Source: Selaginella moellendorffii
Lineage: Eukaryota; Streptophyta; Lycopodiopsida; Selaginellales; Selaginellaceae
Direction of reading: 5' to 3'
DNA length: 64,000 nucleotides
Assembly (NCBI RefSeq): GCF_000143415.4
Contig: NW_003314262.1
Coordinates: 2,724,519-2,788,518, forward strand
The notes beneath the pieces are model-generated. The model ran no database searches and was not told the DNA's origin. It saw only the letters and a list, made by a program, of their open reading frames with translations. Made by a program: the position numbers and the translations under genes. This document shows, in pieces, positions 47,246 through 59,272 of this stretch (its first letter is position 1; every line of letters starts with the position of its first letter).

Positions 47246-49336
47246 TTTATACACTCCACTCCTAAAAGTCCACTCCTTAACATCCTTAAGATGCCCACAG
47301 ACATAGGGAATAGCCTTCCCCAATATCCCTTTTATAATTCCCACCAAGTCCCTTTTTTGTCCATGGCCGTGTTCGCCAACACTGTCACTAGATCAAGGCC
47401 CACAAGCCCGACCACTAAGTCCCATTGTCCTCTGGGACTTCTTCACCACATGACCATATCATTGGTCACTACAATAGAGGATCACTCCTCTTCCCTTCCA
47501 TACTCTAGGACTTTAGGACAACATTTTGGAACACCATGGCTCTACGCAAGCCTCATAGGTACTCTCCCCACCTTCCGCCTTTTGGTACTCTAGCTGTGGG
47601 CTTAGAGCGAGGTTTCATTGAGCGACGCTAGGTATCCAAGTAGGTAGTGCCACCCACACTTGGACTGGGAGCATCGACCATTCGATCTCCCAGGGGAACT
47701 AAACCCGACTCTTGAACACTTCACCAAGCTACCCCACTTGTCGGTCTGTATTCACTCTAACCTTGGACTTCCTAATGGTTATCCCAGCACCCAACACCTG
47801 GGTACAACCTTCCTGGGCCAAATTGGCCTTTCCTGGCTAAACTAGCTCCACTGGAGTCCTCCCCCTGCTATACTTTTGGAGCTCACCAAACCCCCCAGGG
47901 TCTGGGAGACGAATGCTTTGGGCTTTCACCCTCGGACTCGAACTCAGACTCAGACTCGGACTCGGACTTGGGCTCGGGCTTGGTCTCGACATCAATCTCG
48001 GTCCCGGTCCCGGTCCCAGTCTCGATCTCGATCTCAGTCTCGGTCTCAGTCTCACTCTCGACCTCGGACTCCATCTCGGGTCCTTCTCGGACTCCATCTC
48101 GAATTCCATCTCGGGTCGATCTCGGACTCCATCTCCGGTCCATCTTGGACTCCATCTCAGGTCCATCTTGGGTCCATCTCGGACTCCATCTCAGACTCCA
48201 TCTCGGTCCATCTCGGACTCCATCTTGGGTCCATCTAGGACTCCATCTCGGTCCATCTCAGACTCCATCTCAGGTCCATCTCAGACTCCATCTTGGTCCA
48301 TCTCGGACTCCATCTTGGACTCCATCTCGGATCCATCTCGGGTCCATCTTGGACTCCATCATGTATCATGTGTTGGTCCTCTTATGTCCTTTTCTAAAGA
48401 CTCTCTTATTGCTCGCTTCATGCTTATTCCTTGAGCACTCCATCGGGAGTTCCACTCCCACTCTCGACTATTCAAGTCAGAACTTTTAGTCCAAACATGT
48501 TACGCTTGTTTGGCTTTTTCTTTGGCCACTACCATGTGGCATCCTTTCAGCTCCTCTTTAAGGTCTAGGGATTTTTATGTTTCACAACTCCACCACCCAT
48601 AGACGAAGTTTGATGTCCTCATCGAACGATAAACCCTTTTATAAAGTAACACCAACATGCATTACTCTTTCCATCCTTGGCACCCAACCAATATTTGTCA
48701 ATGGTTTAACACCATAGGCTCATCATGCCTTATCCATCCTCTAAGGGCTTACCATCTTTGCAAGTGTTAGTCCAACACTTGATTATTTTTTGTTCTCTGT
48801 GGGCTAACCACCTTTGCCCCTTAGGACTATCTATTTCTATGATGAGAATACCAACTCATCCTCTAAGTACAACCCTAACTCCTTAGGTTCGTTCTAGCAT
48901 TTACAAAAGGTAGCGCCAGCTACCATTTCAAGGACTCCTATCCTCATTTGTATTTAACTTCTCATGGTCACTAATTCCGGTCTCAAATTCATGAGCATCA
49001 GCCTCAACTACATGAGGATAATTTTGTGACTTCTTTATTGTTTTGGAGTCCCTATCATTCCCGTGATCCCAACTATAGTTGTTTACCACAACTACATTAG
49101 CCAATTTGCTAAGTTAAACGCTCATCTGGATCATATCCTCAACTTTCTGATATGAATTGTAGTGGAGAGCCATGTCTTCCCGACCTGCTACTGTTCAAGG
49201 ATAGGGCCAGTCTTAGGACCTTCCAATGTCAACACAAGTGGTGATATACTTGAGCACTTATGACTTTCGCTTCGGGCACTACCATATGGCACCCTTTCGG
49301 CTCCTCTTTGGGGCCTAGGGATTGTTATGTCTCACA
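47246..49336 (-). mobile_element. LARD-like element B, internally deleted, minus orientation
   Basis: 3' LTR 47246-48586 in reverse (its TG end truncated relative to the solo LTR at 53244, ending TTTCACA). Then the complement of the polypurine tract (ACTCCACCACCC), then an internal remnant 48587-49261 that joins the two ends of element A's internal region with about 3 kb missing. A 75-bp scrap of the 5' LTR follows at 49262-49336, ending CTCACA. The primer site is lost. It abuts element A in mirror orientation at 47245/47246. Confidence 0.7.
47935..48365. repeat. Minisatellite in the element B LTR
   Basis: GACTCCATCTCG-type units with hexamers such as GGTCTC and GACTCG at the left end. Same family as the array in element A but reverse complemented. 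ORFs of 110-173 codons here are by-products of the period. Confidence 0.88.
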
Positions 49337-50453
49337 GCACCCTTGCTGCTCCGAGTACCACTTGGCTTACAAAGGAATGATACATCCCTGCCTATAGGGA
49401 CACAGGGAGAAAGCCAGAGGCCCAACTTCCCTTGAGCAAGAAATCAACCCTGTTGGAAAGATTTAGATAATTATTATAAACTAGCAAATTAAGTTGTTTA
49501 CACGACCACGCCCCTTTTCAAAAATGAGCTAGTGAGAGAGAGGTGGAGACTTGTGATCAGTCTATAATAGTTATCCCCATGGTTACAGATTGGACCCATG
49601 CACTGAAGTGCCAAAGTCAATCTGCCAAAACTGACCCAAGTACTAACGAATGAGAGAGACGAAACTTTGATTTATAGAAATATAATACTTTATTGATTTG
49701 CAAGATTTATGACAAAGTTTACAAAAGCTAGGCTTTATTGCTATTCTCATACTCCGTGACAAGCTCACAAGCATGTGTAAGACTACTAAGAGGTTCCCAA
49801 GTTGATTCACAAACCAAGTAACCTTTCCACTTAATTAGGTATTCCTTGGAATGACCACCACATTTCCAGCGACATGATAGAATGCTTTCAACTTCATATT
49901 CAAGTTCACCATCCACAACTTTTGGCAGTGGACGAATCTCCCCTTGACATGTAATATCCATAGTGTAAGGAGCCAATTGATTGGCATGAAATACATTATG
50001 GACATTGTACATCTTTGCAAGCAAATCCAACCGATAGGATACATCACCAATTCATTTCAACACTCGATAAGGTCCAATATATCTCGGTAATAGCTTTCGA
50101 AATAAAGATCCCTTAATGTTCAAGTTCTAGGAAAATAGCCACACTTGATCTCCCACTTGATAGGATACATCCCAACGATACTGATCCTTATCATGTCAAT
50201 ACCTATCCTGAGCTTTGCCCATCGCCTCAGTAGCTCTAGACCAACCTTGGCGTAGCTGCTCCACATAAGTCTCAACGGCCAGAACCAACACTTCAGACAT
50301 TGGTTTTGGTATAACAATCTGTTAAGGCACTCCACGAGCACTCCCTTGCAGCATCTCCCATGGAGAATAGCCAATAGTGCTGTGAAATATGTTGTTATAA
50401 CAGATTTTTGTAGTATCCAAATGTTGAACCCAGTCACGTTGGTATGCCACGAT

Positions 50454-50795
50454 ATAGTACCGCAGATAATCCTCAACTTGAGCATTCACGCATTCGGTCT
50501 GCCCATTAATTTGAGGATGATAAGCTGTACTAAACTCCAATTTGGTACCAAACAGCTGGAACAGTGTGCCCTAAAACTTCCCCGTAAACCTCAAATCTCT
50601 ATCTGAGATCATCTCTACCATGACATAGTATCGCAGATAATCCTCAACTTGAGCATTCACGTGTTCAGTTTGCCCATTAATTTAAGGATGATAAGCCATA
50701 CTAAACTCCAATTTGGTACCAAACAGCTGGAACAGTGTGCCCTAAAACTTCCCCGTAAACCTCAAATCTCTATTTGAGATTATCTCTTTGGGAAG
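50454..50795 (-). repeat. In-frame 171-bp tandem duplication in the integrase
   Basis: 50454-50624 and 50625-50795 are diverged direct repeats, recognisable by CGCAGATAATCCTCAACTTG, TTTGGTACCAAACAGCTGG and CCTAAAACTTCCCCGTAAAC in each. The length is 57 codons and it duplicates the region around the conserved GQTE motif. Differences between units show it is not recent. Confidence 0.85.
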
Positions 50796-53243
50796 ACTAC
50801 GAACCCTACACTACTTCATGGAAAAAGAGTTTTGCTGCTTGCTTCGCATTCACTATTTCCACAATTGGAATGAAGTGTGCAATCTTTGACAACTGATCCA
50901 CAATGACCATCAAAGTATCATAACCCTGAGGTTTTGGCAAGCAAGTGACGAAATCAAGTGTCACACTTTGAAATGGCCATGCCAGTGCTGGAATGCATTG
51001 CAACTTTCCAGCTTGTTTCTCAGTTCTATGCTTACATTGCTAGCATATAGAACAGGAACGGACATAGTCTACTTTATCACCTTCCATACCAGACTAGAAA
51101 ATTCCCTTTTTCAATGAAGCCAGAGTCTTTTTCTTTTCACCATGTCCTACTGCCGGAACATCATGATGTTCCTTCAGAAACAACTGCTGCAAATCCTTAG
51201 AGGGAAGATATAATCTTTCTTGCTTATAGAATATAAGCCCATCCTGAACTGAGTAGTGAAGCTTCACATTTGTTTGACTAGCAACTTTCACTGCTTTGCT
51301 ACCATGGTTCTGCTTCGAGAACTCCGTATATCATAAAATTGCCTTTGCCAACAAATCATTTCCATACGAAGCCCGAATGTCCTCCAACCAGTCTAAACTA
51401 ATTGCCAATATTTCCTGGAATTGAGCCCAACAACTCAATGCATCCGGAACAATATTGTCTTTACCAAGTTTATATATGATTTCAATATCATATCTAGCAA
51501 GCTTCTCTTGCCAACGAGCCTGTTTCAACGTAAGCTTAGGCTGCATAGCAAAGTAGCTTAGTGTGTTATTATCTGTATAAACCTTGGTGTGTCCATCCAA
51601 GTAGTGTCTCCAGTGTTCCAGTGCCAACACTATAGCAAACATCTCTTTCTCGTGCGTTGGCCATCTTCCTTGGGTTTCATCCAATTTCTTGGAATAGAAC
51701 GCAATGGGATAACCATGTTGCCTTAGCATAACACCAACTACTTTATCACAATCTTGCTGTAACACGGCACCTATAACATAGCCAGATGCATCACAATGCA
51801 CATCAAAGGGTTTATCAAGATCTGGGATCCTGAGAATAGGAACTATACAAAAGCACACTGACAAGCTAGTGTCCAATGAAATAGTATACTACTCTTCGTT
51901 AACTCAGTCAACGGAAGAGCAATTCTTGCAAAATTGCGGACAAACTTGCAATAGTATCCTGCCAAACTGAGAAAGGAACGAACATCTGATACAGTGGTCG
52001 GGACTTCCCAAGACCTCACCACTTCCACCTTCTTAGGATCTACCTCAATTACACCACCACTAACAATATGTTTAAGAAATCTTATACACAATTGTCTAAA
52101 AGTGTATTTACTTTCCTTATCATATAGTTTGTATTCACATAACTTCTGAAACACCAGTTCCAAATGTTTCAAATGACCCTTCAATGTTTCACTAAAAACT
52201 AAAACATCGTCGATATATAGGACAACAAATGTGTCCAAATAATCTTTGAATATTCTATCCATTATAGTGCTAAACGTTGCTAGAGCATTGCATAACCCAA
52301 ACGGCATGACAAGGAACTTATAAGATCCATACCGAGTCTTAAAGGCTATCTTCTCCACATCCTGATTTGTCATCTGTATCTAATGATACCCGGACCACAA
52401 ATCAAGTCACATAAAATACTTAGTTTTTAAAAGTTGGTCAAACAAGTCATCAATGTGAGGCAAAGTATAATTGTTTTTTACCGTGATTTGTTGAGTGCCC
52501 GATAGTTAATACACATCCTCATGGTTCCATCCTTTTTTATAACAAAAAGGACCGATGCTCTATAAAGTGACTTGCTAGGTTAGATATGACCTTTGTCAAG
52601 AAGCTCCGTGAGTTGCTTCTTGAGTTCAGCCATGTCCTTGATGTTCAAACGATATGGAGCTTTCATAAGTGGTTTAAAACCCAGAATAACCTCAATCCGA
52701 TGATCAACCTTATGGCTAGGAAGTAGCCCTTGTGTCGTGAATGTGACTTCGGGTATTGAAAGTTATTTGTCGACTAGTCCTTACGAACACTCTTTCCTTA
52801 CTACCACGACGGCAAAAGGTTAGTATTGTTGAACCCGTTATCAGTCTCTGCCTGAGCTAGTTGAGAAACTGGTCTTTGCATGTGCACTTGACCAGATGAG
52901 CATAAGGACAGAATTCCTAAGTGCTATTAGTTAAGCATACTTGACCTGGTTAGAGAAACTCATTCGTTGACTTGCACTTGTTAGTGTTGGGAACCCCCGT
53001 GATATTGAGCTTGGTCCCTCAATATTCACTAAATGATAGTTTACTGTGTTTGCTAAACACCTTCGCTATCATGCACCTTGTGTTAGTACCTTTCGGTCCC
53101 AATTGCTATTTATGAAAAGTGTCTAGATTTGCTCATTTGATATATCTACGGAATGTAGAGATTGTCCTGAACAAAATAGTGTTTGTCCCGTGTCCAAATT
53201 TGCAATCTAAAGACATTCCATATTTAGTAAATTTTGAGTTAGT

Positions 53244-55194
53244 TGTAAGCGACTAAATTTTCCATTCTACTTTAGTCACTTAACCACACCTCCGACCACT
53301 TGGAGGAGTCTCATTCACAACCTCCATCAGTCCAATTCAGGACTTGGGACTTGCTAGCCCCAAGAATGGCATCCATGCCACTCCACACTTGCACCTGGTC
53401 CAAGTGCTCCACGTGTCCGGTCCTGAGACCGACACCCAAAGGTACCACTGACATCTCGGCCCGTTACGCTAAGGCCATGCCCATTCACCTTTGCTGCACT
53501 AGTGGTTCAACACCACTTGCATCACCACCTCGTCTCTCCAAGACTGGGCCATGTGTCCACGAGTGGTCATCCTAGATCCACTCCTTAGCATCCTTAGGAT
53601 GCCCACAGACTTGGGGAATTGCCTTCCCCAAAGTCCCTTTGTCAGTTCCTACCAAGTCCCTTTCTGCCCCTGGCCGTGTTTGCCAACACTGCCACTGGGT
53701 CGAGGCCCACAGGCCCGACCACTAAGTCCCACGGTCCTCTGGGACTTCCTCACCACATGACTGTGTCCTTGGTCACTACCCCAGAGGACTGCTCCTCTTC
53801 CTTTCCACAGTCTAGGCCTTTGGGACAACATTTCGGAACACCGTGGCCTTACGCGAGCCACCTGGGTACTCTCCCCACCTATCGCCTTTAGGTGCTCTAG
53901 CCATGGGCTTAGAGCGAGGTTCCGTTGAGCCACGCCTGGTATCCAAGTAGGTAGTGCCACCCACACTTGGACTGGGAGCATCGGCCAGTCGATCTCCCGG
54001 GGGAACTAGAGCCGGCTCTTGAACACTTCACCAAGCTACCCCGCTTGTCGGTCCGTGTTCACTCTAGTCTTGGACTTCCCAGTGGGCAGCTCATCACCCA
54101 ACACTGGGTCTGGCCTTCCTGGGCCAAACTGGCCTTTCCTGGCCAAACTGGCTCCACTGCAGTCCTCCCCCTTACTATACTTTTGGGGCTCACCAAACCC
54201 CCCAGGGTCTGGGAGACGAACGCTTTGGGCTTTCACCCTCTCAGACTCCGGACTCGGACTCGGACTCGGACTCGGACTCGGACTCGGACTCGGACTCGGA
54301 CTTGGATTCGGACTCGGACTCGGGCTCGGGCTCGGGCTCGATCTCGGCCTCGGCCTCGGTCTCGGTCTCGGTCCCAATCTCGGTCTCGGTCTCGGTCTCG
54401 GTCCCGGTCTCGGTCCTGGTCTCGGTCTCGACTTCGGACTCCATCTCGGACTCCATCTCGGACTCCGTCTCGGGTCCATCTCGGGTCCATCTCGGACTCC
54501 ATCTCGGACTCCATCTCGGACTCCATCTCGGACTCCATTTCGGGTCCATCTCGGGTCCACCTCGGACTCCATCTCGGACTCCATCTCGGACTCCATCTCG
54601 GACTCCATTTCGGGTCCATCTCGGGTCCACCTCGGACTCCATCTCGGACTCCATCTCGGACTCCATCTCGAGTCCATCTCGGACTCCATCTCGGACTCCG
54701 TCTCGGGTCCATCTCGGGCAGGCTCTACCTTCCATCTCGGACTCCATCTCGGACTCCATCTCGGACTCCATTTCGGGTCCATCTCGGGTCCACCTCGGAC
54801 TCCATCTCAGACTCCATCTCGGACTCCATCTCGAGTCCATCTCGGACTCCACTTCGGACTCCAACTCGGGTCCATCTCGGGTCCACCTCGGACTCCACTT
54901 CGGACTCCAACTCGGGTCCATCTCGGACCCCACTTCGGACTCCAACTCGAGTCCATCTCGGACACTCCCACGTGTCATGTGTTGGTCCTTTTGGGTCCCT
55001 TTTTGGAGCCTCGCCTTTTGCTCGCTTCGTGCTCGTTCCTCGAGCACTTCGTTGGGAGTTCCACTCCCGCTCTTGACTTTTCAAGTCGGAGCTTTTCGTC
55101 CAAACGTGTTACGCTCGTTTGGCTCTCGCTTCGGCCACTACCATGTGGCGCCCTTCCGGCTCCACTTTGGGGCCTAGGGATTTTGTGTCTCACA
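53244..55194 (-). mobile_element. Solo LARD-type LTR nested in the solo gypsy LTR
   Basis: 1951 bp, TGTAAGCGACTAAATTTTCC to GATTTTGTGTCTCACA, the reverse complement of the element A LTR. A perfect 5-bp duplication TTAGT flanks it (53239-53243, 55195-55199). This is the longest and best-preserved copy of this LTR. Its minisatellite is at 54238-54965. Long overlapping ORFs on both strands here (up to 423 codons) arise from the repeat period and are not called. Confidence 0.9.
54238..54965. repeat. 728-bp minisatellite in the solo LARD LTR
   Basis: Runs of GACTCG hexamers, then GGTCTC/CTCGGC hexamers, then units GACTCCATCTCG alternating with GGTCCATCTCG. A blockwise higher-order repeat is visible (for example near-identical stretches around 54470, 54540 and 54610). 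It is the most expanded array in the window. Confidence 0.92.
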
Positions 55195-57881
55195 TTAGTC
55201 CCAGAGACTAACTCCCAAGCTTGGGGTGAAAGCCCAAAACGTGTGTTCCTCGAGGGGGGGGGGGGGGGGGGGGGCTATGGGGGGCTCTAAATGTATAGTA
55301 AGGTTAGTGGGCAGGTTGGGCATGGCCAAACAACCTGAGACATAGTCTAGCTCTCGCTTGCGTGACTGTCCTTGTTCTGCATCTGGCTTGGGTTTAAGCC
55401 TAAGCTCCACACCATGTTAGCTGATGGAGTACCCATATCCTTGCGTTAGACCACCAGTATGCCAAAATAGCGCTAAACTCCGTTTGCCTCCGTTTTGCAT
55501 GCTGGTCTTGGCATTGGGATGTTGGATGCTCTAGGACTGCTCCAAGTCACTTTGTGCTCCTGGCCCTTTGCTCCTTAGGCTGTATGCTTGGAAGTTGCTC
55601 CATCATTCGGTTCGTTTGCTCCTTGGCTTCTAGCTTAGGAGTTTGGCACCGTTCCTTCGTTTAGTGGCCTAAAGCATTGAAACTCAGGTTCCACACCACT
55701 ATCCTTTGGACACGTGGCATATGTCTCATGGCATGTGACACATGGTATATGGACGGTTTAGGTTCTGCTTCATGGTTATCCTATGGTAAATCACCATAGG
55801 ACAAAGGGTAAAAACCACGTACACTACACCTGGTGGTAAATCCTTTGGAAAGATATCCTCATTCTGCACCAACAACTCCAATATCTTCTTTGGTACAAAA
55901 TCAACCCCATCACCAATTCAAACTAAGTTACCAACATTCTTAGCTTCCATCACTTGAACCCAAAAGGTTTGACATCCCTTCTTAGCTGCTTTTTGAGCGG
56001 GTCTCGTAGTCAGGAACTTAGCATCCCAATCCTTTGAGAAGAGCTTTTGCAACTAGAAGGACACATCAAGATGTCCTTCTAACTTCAACATGATACGACT
56101 TTGTCCAACACCATAAATCCCTTTAATATATTTGTTGAAGAAATCCATACCAAACACCATTTGAAAATTTGGTATCTTCAACACTGCCAAGTCCACTCTT
56201 TCTTTCCACTTGGATATTTTTATTGAAACATCACTCATAAATTTTTTGGCTACTTGCCCACCTTCTGCAAACCAGAAGTATATGGGCGACATTTGCTCAG
56301 CATTCAATCCTAACAACTTAACTAAGTCTTCGGATATCACACTGTGTGTAGCTCCCATGTCAATCATCACTTAGATTCGGTGTCTGCAAACAAAGCCTAC
56401 CAAATATATCAACGGATCAATGTTTGCATTGACTCCGAGAAAAGCTTGAGAAAAGTAACAAAAGTAACTCACCTCCTCTTCCTCATAGTCTACATTGACC
56501 AACTCCTCAACCCCTTCAACTTCACCACCACTATCTTCCCTTATGACATTAACATGAGACCTTGTCTTATGCTTGTTAGGACATTCCTAGGACCTATGTC
56601 CTGACTCTCCACAATAGAAGCAATGACCCACACTACCTGTTCCGCTAAGAGCAGGTTTCATAGGTTGCTATTGCTTGTACCCACTAGGAGGCGAAATAGA
56701 GGGCCTAGGACCAGAAGAAGCTGTTGGTGGTCTCCAACCACCACCACCTTTGTTAACCGTTGCTTGTGAGCCTCTAGGGCGAAACCTTCCTTCCACCCTC
56801 TGTTTCCGATCACCTTGTTTATTCCCATAATTCTTATTCTTGTCCGAGGTACCAACATACGGTTGCTGATATTGTTCCATGAGCGAGTGACTAAAGGCGA
56901 CTTGTTGTGCTGTCTCTTTACACTTCATGTACGTCTTTAGCTTAAACTTCAAAATCTCATTGCAAGAAAGTGAACTTAAACCCTTCAAGAAGTAATTTTG
57001 AGCATCTTCATCACCATATTTGCAATCATAATGTGCTTTTGAGCAAACGCATTAACGTAATGCATAAGGTCCCCTCGCTACTTTAACTACCGCAGCTCTG
57101 CGTGAAGTCTCAGACCAAGATCATCCAGCAAGTACTCCTTATGGATACGAGATCCCATCTTGGTCCAACTTTTAGTCTGCCCTTTTTTAACACACACCTA
57201 GCACCACCAAGTTTTGGCATGATCAGTGAGAAAGGATTGCACACACGTAACTTTCATACAATCATTTACATCTGCCGTTGTGAAATATTTTTCCATATCG
57301 TAGACCCAGCCTTCCAAAACCTAATAGTCCCACATGCCTCTGAAATTGGGTGGTTTTGGAGGCTTGAACTTTGAAACTCGTGCAACTGGGGGCAGTTGCA
57401 GAACTTCATCATCCTCAAAACTTGAAGAGGAGTCCAGTTGCTTAGGTTTAATTGGTTTAGCTACCTTAGCTTCTTTCTTCCTTTTCTTGTTCTCCTTCTT
57501 CAATTTGCGAACTTCCCTTCACAAATTCTCTATCTCAACTTCCTAAGCCATACACTACAGTGTTGTAACATTTTGCTCTTCCTCTTCTGACTCAATCCGC
57601 CTCTTCTGCAACATCTTTAGTAGGAGTTTCCTCCTCTTGATTAGCCCGTCTAGAGGTTTCAGCATCATCAACACAGTTCCTTTTCACCATCCTGCTAGCT
57701 GCATGCATGCCTCTATCAGTAATTTAATATGCATATAACATTCTTACCGAATGGTGCAATCTAATTAATCCTACATAGGTCATTTCAGATCTACTACAAA
57801 AGTCTCTGCGTATGCAACTTGAGTCAGAAAATCTGACAAAAGTTGGATAAGAATTGCTGAGATAATTCCTCTAATACCAAA

Positions 57882-58796
57882 TGTAGTGCACATGAATTTT
57901 GAGCCAAACTCCAAGCCCGTTGCACTACAAAATAAAGGTTTGGTACAATCCCACGAGCATTAGCTCCCCGTATCCAACACCTCCATGCAAAATAGTGTTA
58001 GACAGAGTTTGTCACAATTTTGGCATACTGGTGGCCTAACATGAGGAGGAGGGTACCCCACTGACTAAAGCAATGTGGAGCTTGGGCTTAGACCCAAGCC
58101 GGATGCAGAACAAAGAGCGACATAGCTTAGCGGGAGCCAAACTAATGTCTCAAGTGGTCGGACATGCATTCCAACCACTATCCCTATTATACATTTAGAA
58201 CCCATACCTCCCCCCCCCCCCCGAGGAACACACACTTTAGGCTTTCACTCTAAACCTCCTTTAGTACCAGGAGTTAGTCTCTGGGATAAGCTCGAAACTT
58301 ACTAAATATGGAATGTCTTTAGATTGTGAATTTAGACACGAGACAAACACCATTGTGTTCAAGCCAATCTCTACATTCCATAGATGTGCCAAATGAATGA
58401 ATCTAGACACTTTCCATAAATAACATTTGGGACCGAAATGAGACTAATACAAAAGGTATGATAGCGAGGGTGTTTGGCAAACACAGTAAGCTATCATATA
58501 ACGATATTGAGGGGCTATACTCAATATCGAGGGGGTTCCCAACACTAGCAAGTGCAAGTCAGCAAATGAGTTTGTCTAACTAAGTCAAATATGCTTAACA
58601 AATAACATATAGGAATTTTGTCCTTATGCTCATTTGATCAAGTGCACACGTAATGACTAGTTTCTCAACTAGCTTGGGTGGAGACCATAAAAAGTACTAA
58701 CAATACCGACCTTCTGCTATCGTGGTAGTAAAGAAAGAGTGTCTATAAAGACTGACCGACAAGTATCTTTCGATATTCGAAGTTATATTTGCGACA
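57882..58796 (-). mobile_element. 5' LTR of the chromovirus (family L2)
   Basis: 915 bp, reverse orientation: left end TGTAGTGCACATG, right end ATATTTGCGACA. Left of it, CCTCTAATACCAAA is the complement of the primer site TTTGGTATTAGAGG, so it is the 5' LTR of the minus-strand gag-pol. Its 3' third differs from family L1 and matches the fragment at 33530. A 13-base C run lies at 58210-58222. Confidence 0.82.
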
Positions 58797-59272
58797 TTAA
58801 CTAAATGACAATTTAAGATTTCCTTCCTTAAAGCTCTATTTCGTTAAAGTGGGAATTGTCATTATCCCACTTGTAAAATAAAGTTTCCAAACCTTTATAT
58901 AGTATATAAATATAACAAAATTCAACTGTATTGAGGCACATGCCATTTTATTTTAAACAAGGAAATGTCTACTCAATCACTTCTCTTCCCCCTGCCACTG
59001 CTTCACCTCTCTTTTCTCCTTGTCATCGTCGTCCAATTTCTTTCCATCCTTTTAATATTGGCTCAGTTGCTCCGAGTCTAGGTGGAGCCCAAGTCCCCAT
59101 TCAATCTTTACTTTCCCCTTATTAATAAAACAACTTCGTAGACTTCCAATAACATGTTGTAACACTTCTAGTATAATGCAAATCCTCTCAAAGAATTGTC
59201 TTTTAATATTAATACAATGGCATGGAACCCCATGCCATAATAAGTTACATTTTTAAATAAATACATGCCATC
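58797..59272. other. Spacer between chromovirus LTR and the FCP1-like gene
   Basis: AT-rich, with no gene. It contains one full 22-bp palindrome (59217-59238) and half-sites near 58935 and 59264. It probably includes the 3' UTR of the minus-strand gene. Confidence 0.45.

Larger units (their letters stand above)
52733..55828 (+). mobile_element. Solo gypsy LTR (family L1) inserted in the chromovirus pol
   Basis: TGTCGTGAATGTGACTTCGG... at the left and ...ACCACGTACACTACA at the right, about 1140 bp once the nested 1.95-kb insertion is removed. Flanks CCTTG (52728-52732) and CCTGG (55829-55833) are an aged 5-bp target duplication. Taking one copy away rejoins the host pol reading frame across the protease-RT linker (PPG to LLPSHKVDH), which supports a clean insertion. 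A 21-base G run lies at 55254-55274. Confidence 0.85.
49337..57881 (-). pseudogene. Ty3/gypsy chromovirus gag-pol, decayed and interrupted
   Basis: Minus-strand order from the right. Gag at about 57700-56590, with a knuckle CFYCGESGHRS-stop-EC. Protease at 56370-56053, with MIDMGATHSVIS (DSG changed to DMG) and VFGMDFF. Linker PKDLPPG, then a 3.1-kb LTR insertion, then RT from about 52730 (APYRLNIKDMAEL, MPFGLCNALATF, VLYIDDVLVFS). RNase H at 51876-51331 (FDVHCDASGYVIGAVLQQ). Integrase zinc finger near 51150 (LKEHHDVPAVGH), core TLDFVTCLP and GQTECVN. Chromodomain at 50030-49728 (YEVESILSCRW, YLIKWKGYLVCESTWEP). The primer-site complement ATACCAAA lies left of the 5' LTR at 57882. Several stops and frameshifts, and a 171-bp duplication in the integrase; inactive. 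Confidence 0.85.

Noticed and set aside
39990-49341. Target-site duplication around elements A and B as one insertion
   Set aside because: The flanking 5-mers CCCCA and GCACC do not match, so A and B cannot be shown to be one insertion.
54238-54965. CRISPR-like array of short repeats
   Set aside because: Units are contiguous without unique spacers, no cas-like genes are present and the context is a plant retroelement.
53967-55290. Long overlapping ORFs (369, 423, 291, 268 and 248 codons) on both strands
   Set aside because: They arise from the 12-bp minisatellite, which stays open in several frames. The products are Arg/Ser, Gly/Leu or Asp/Ile repeats with no start context, splice logic or domain.
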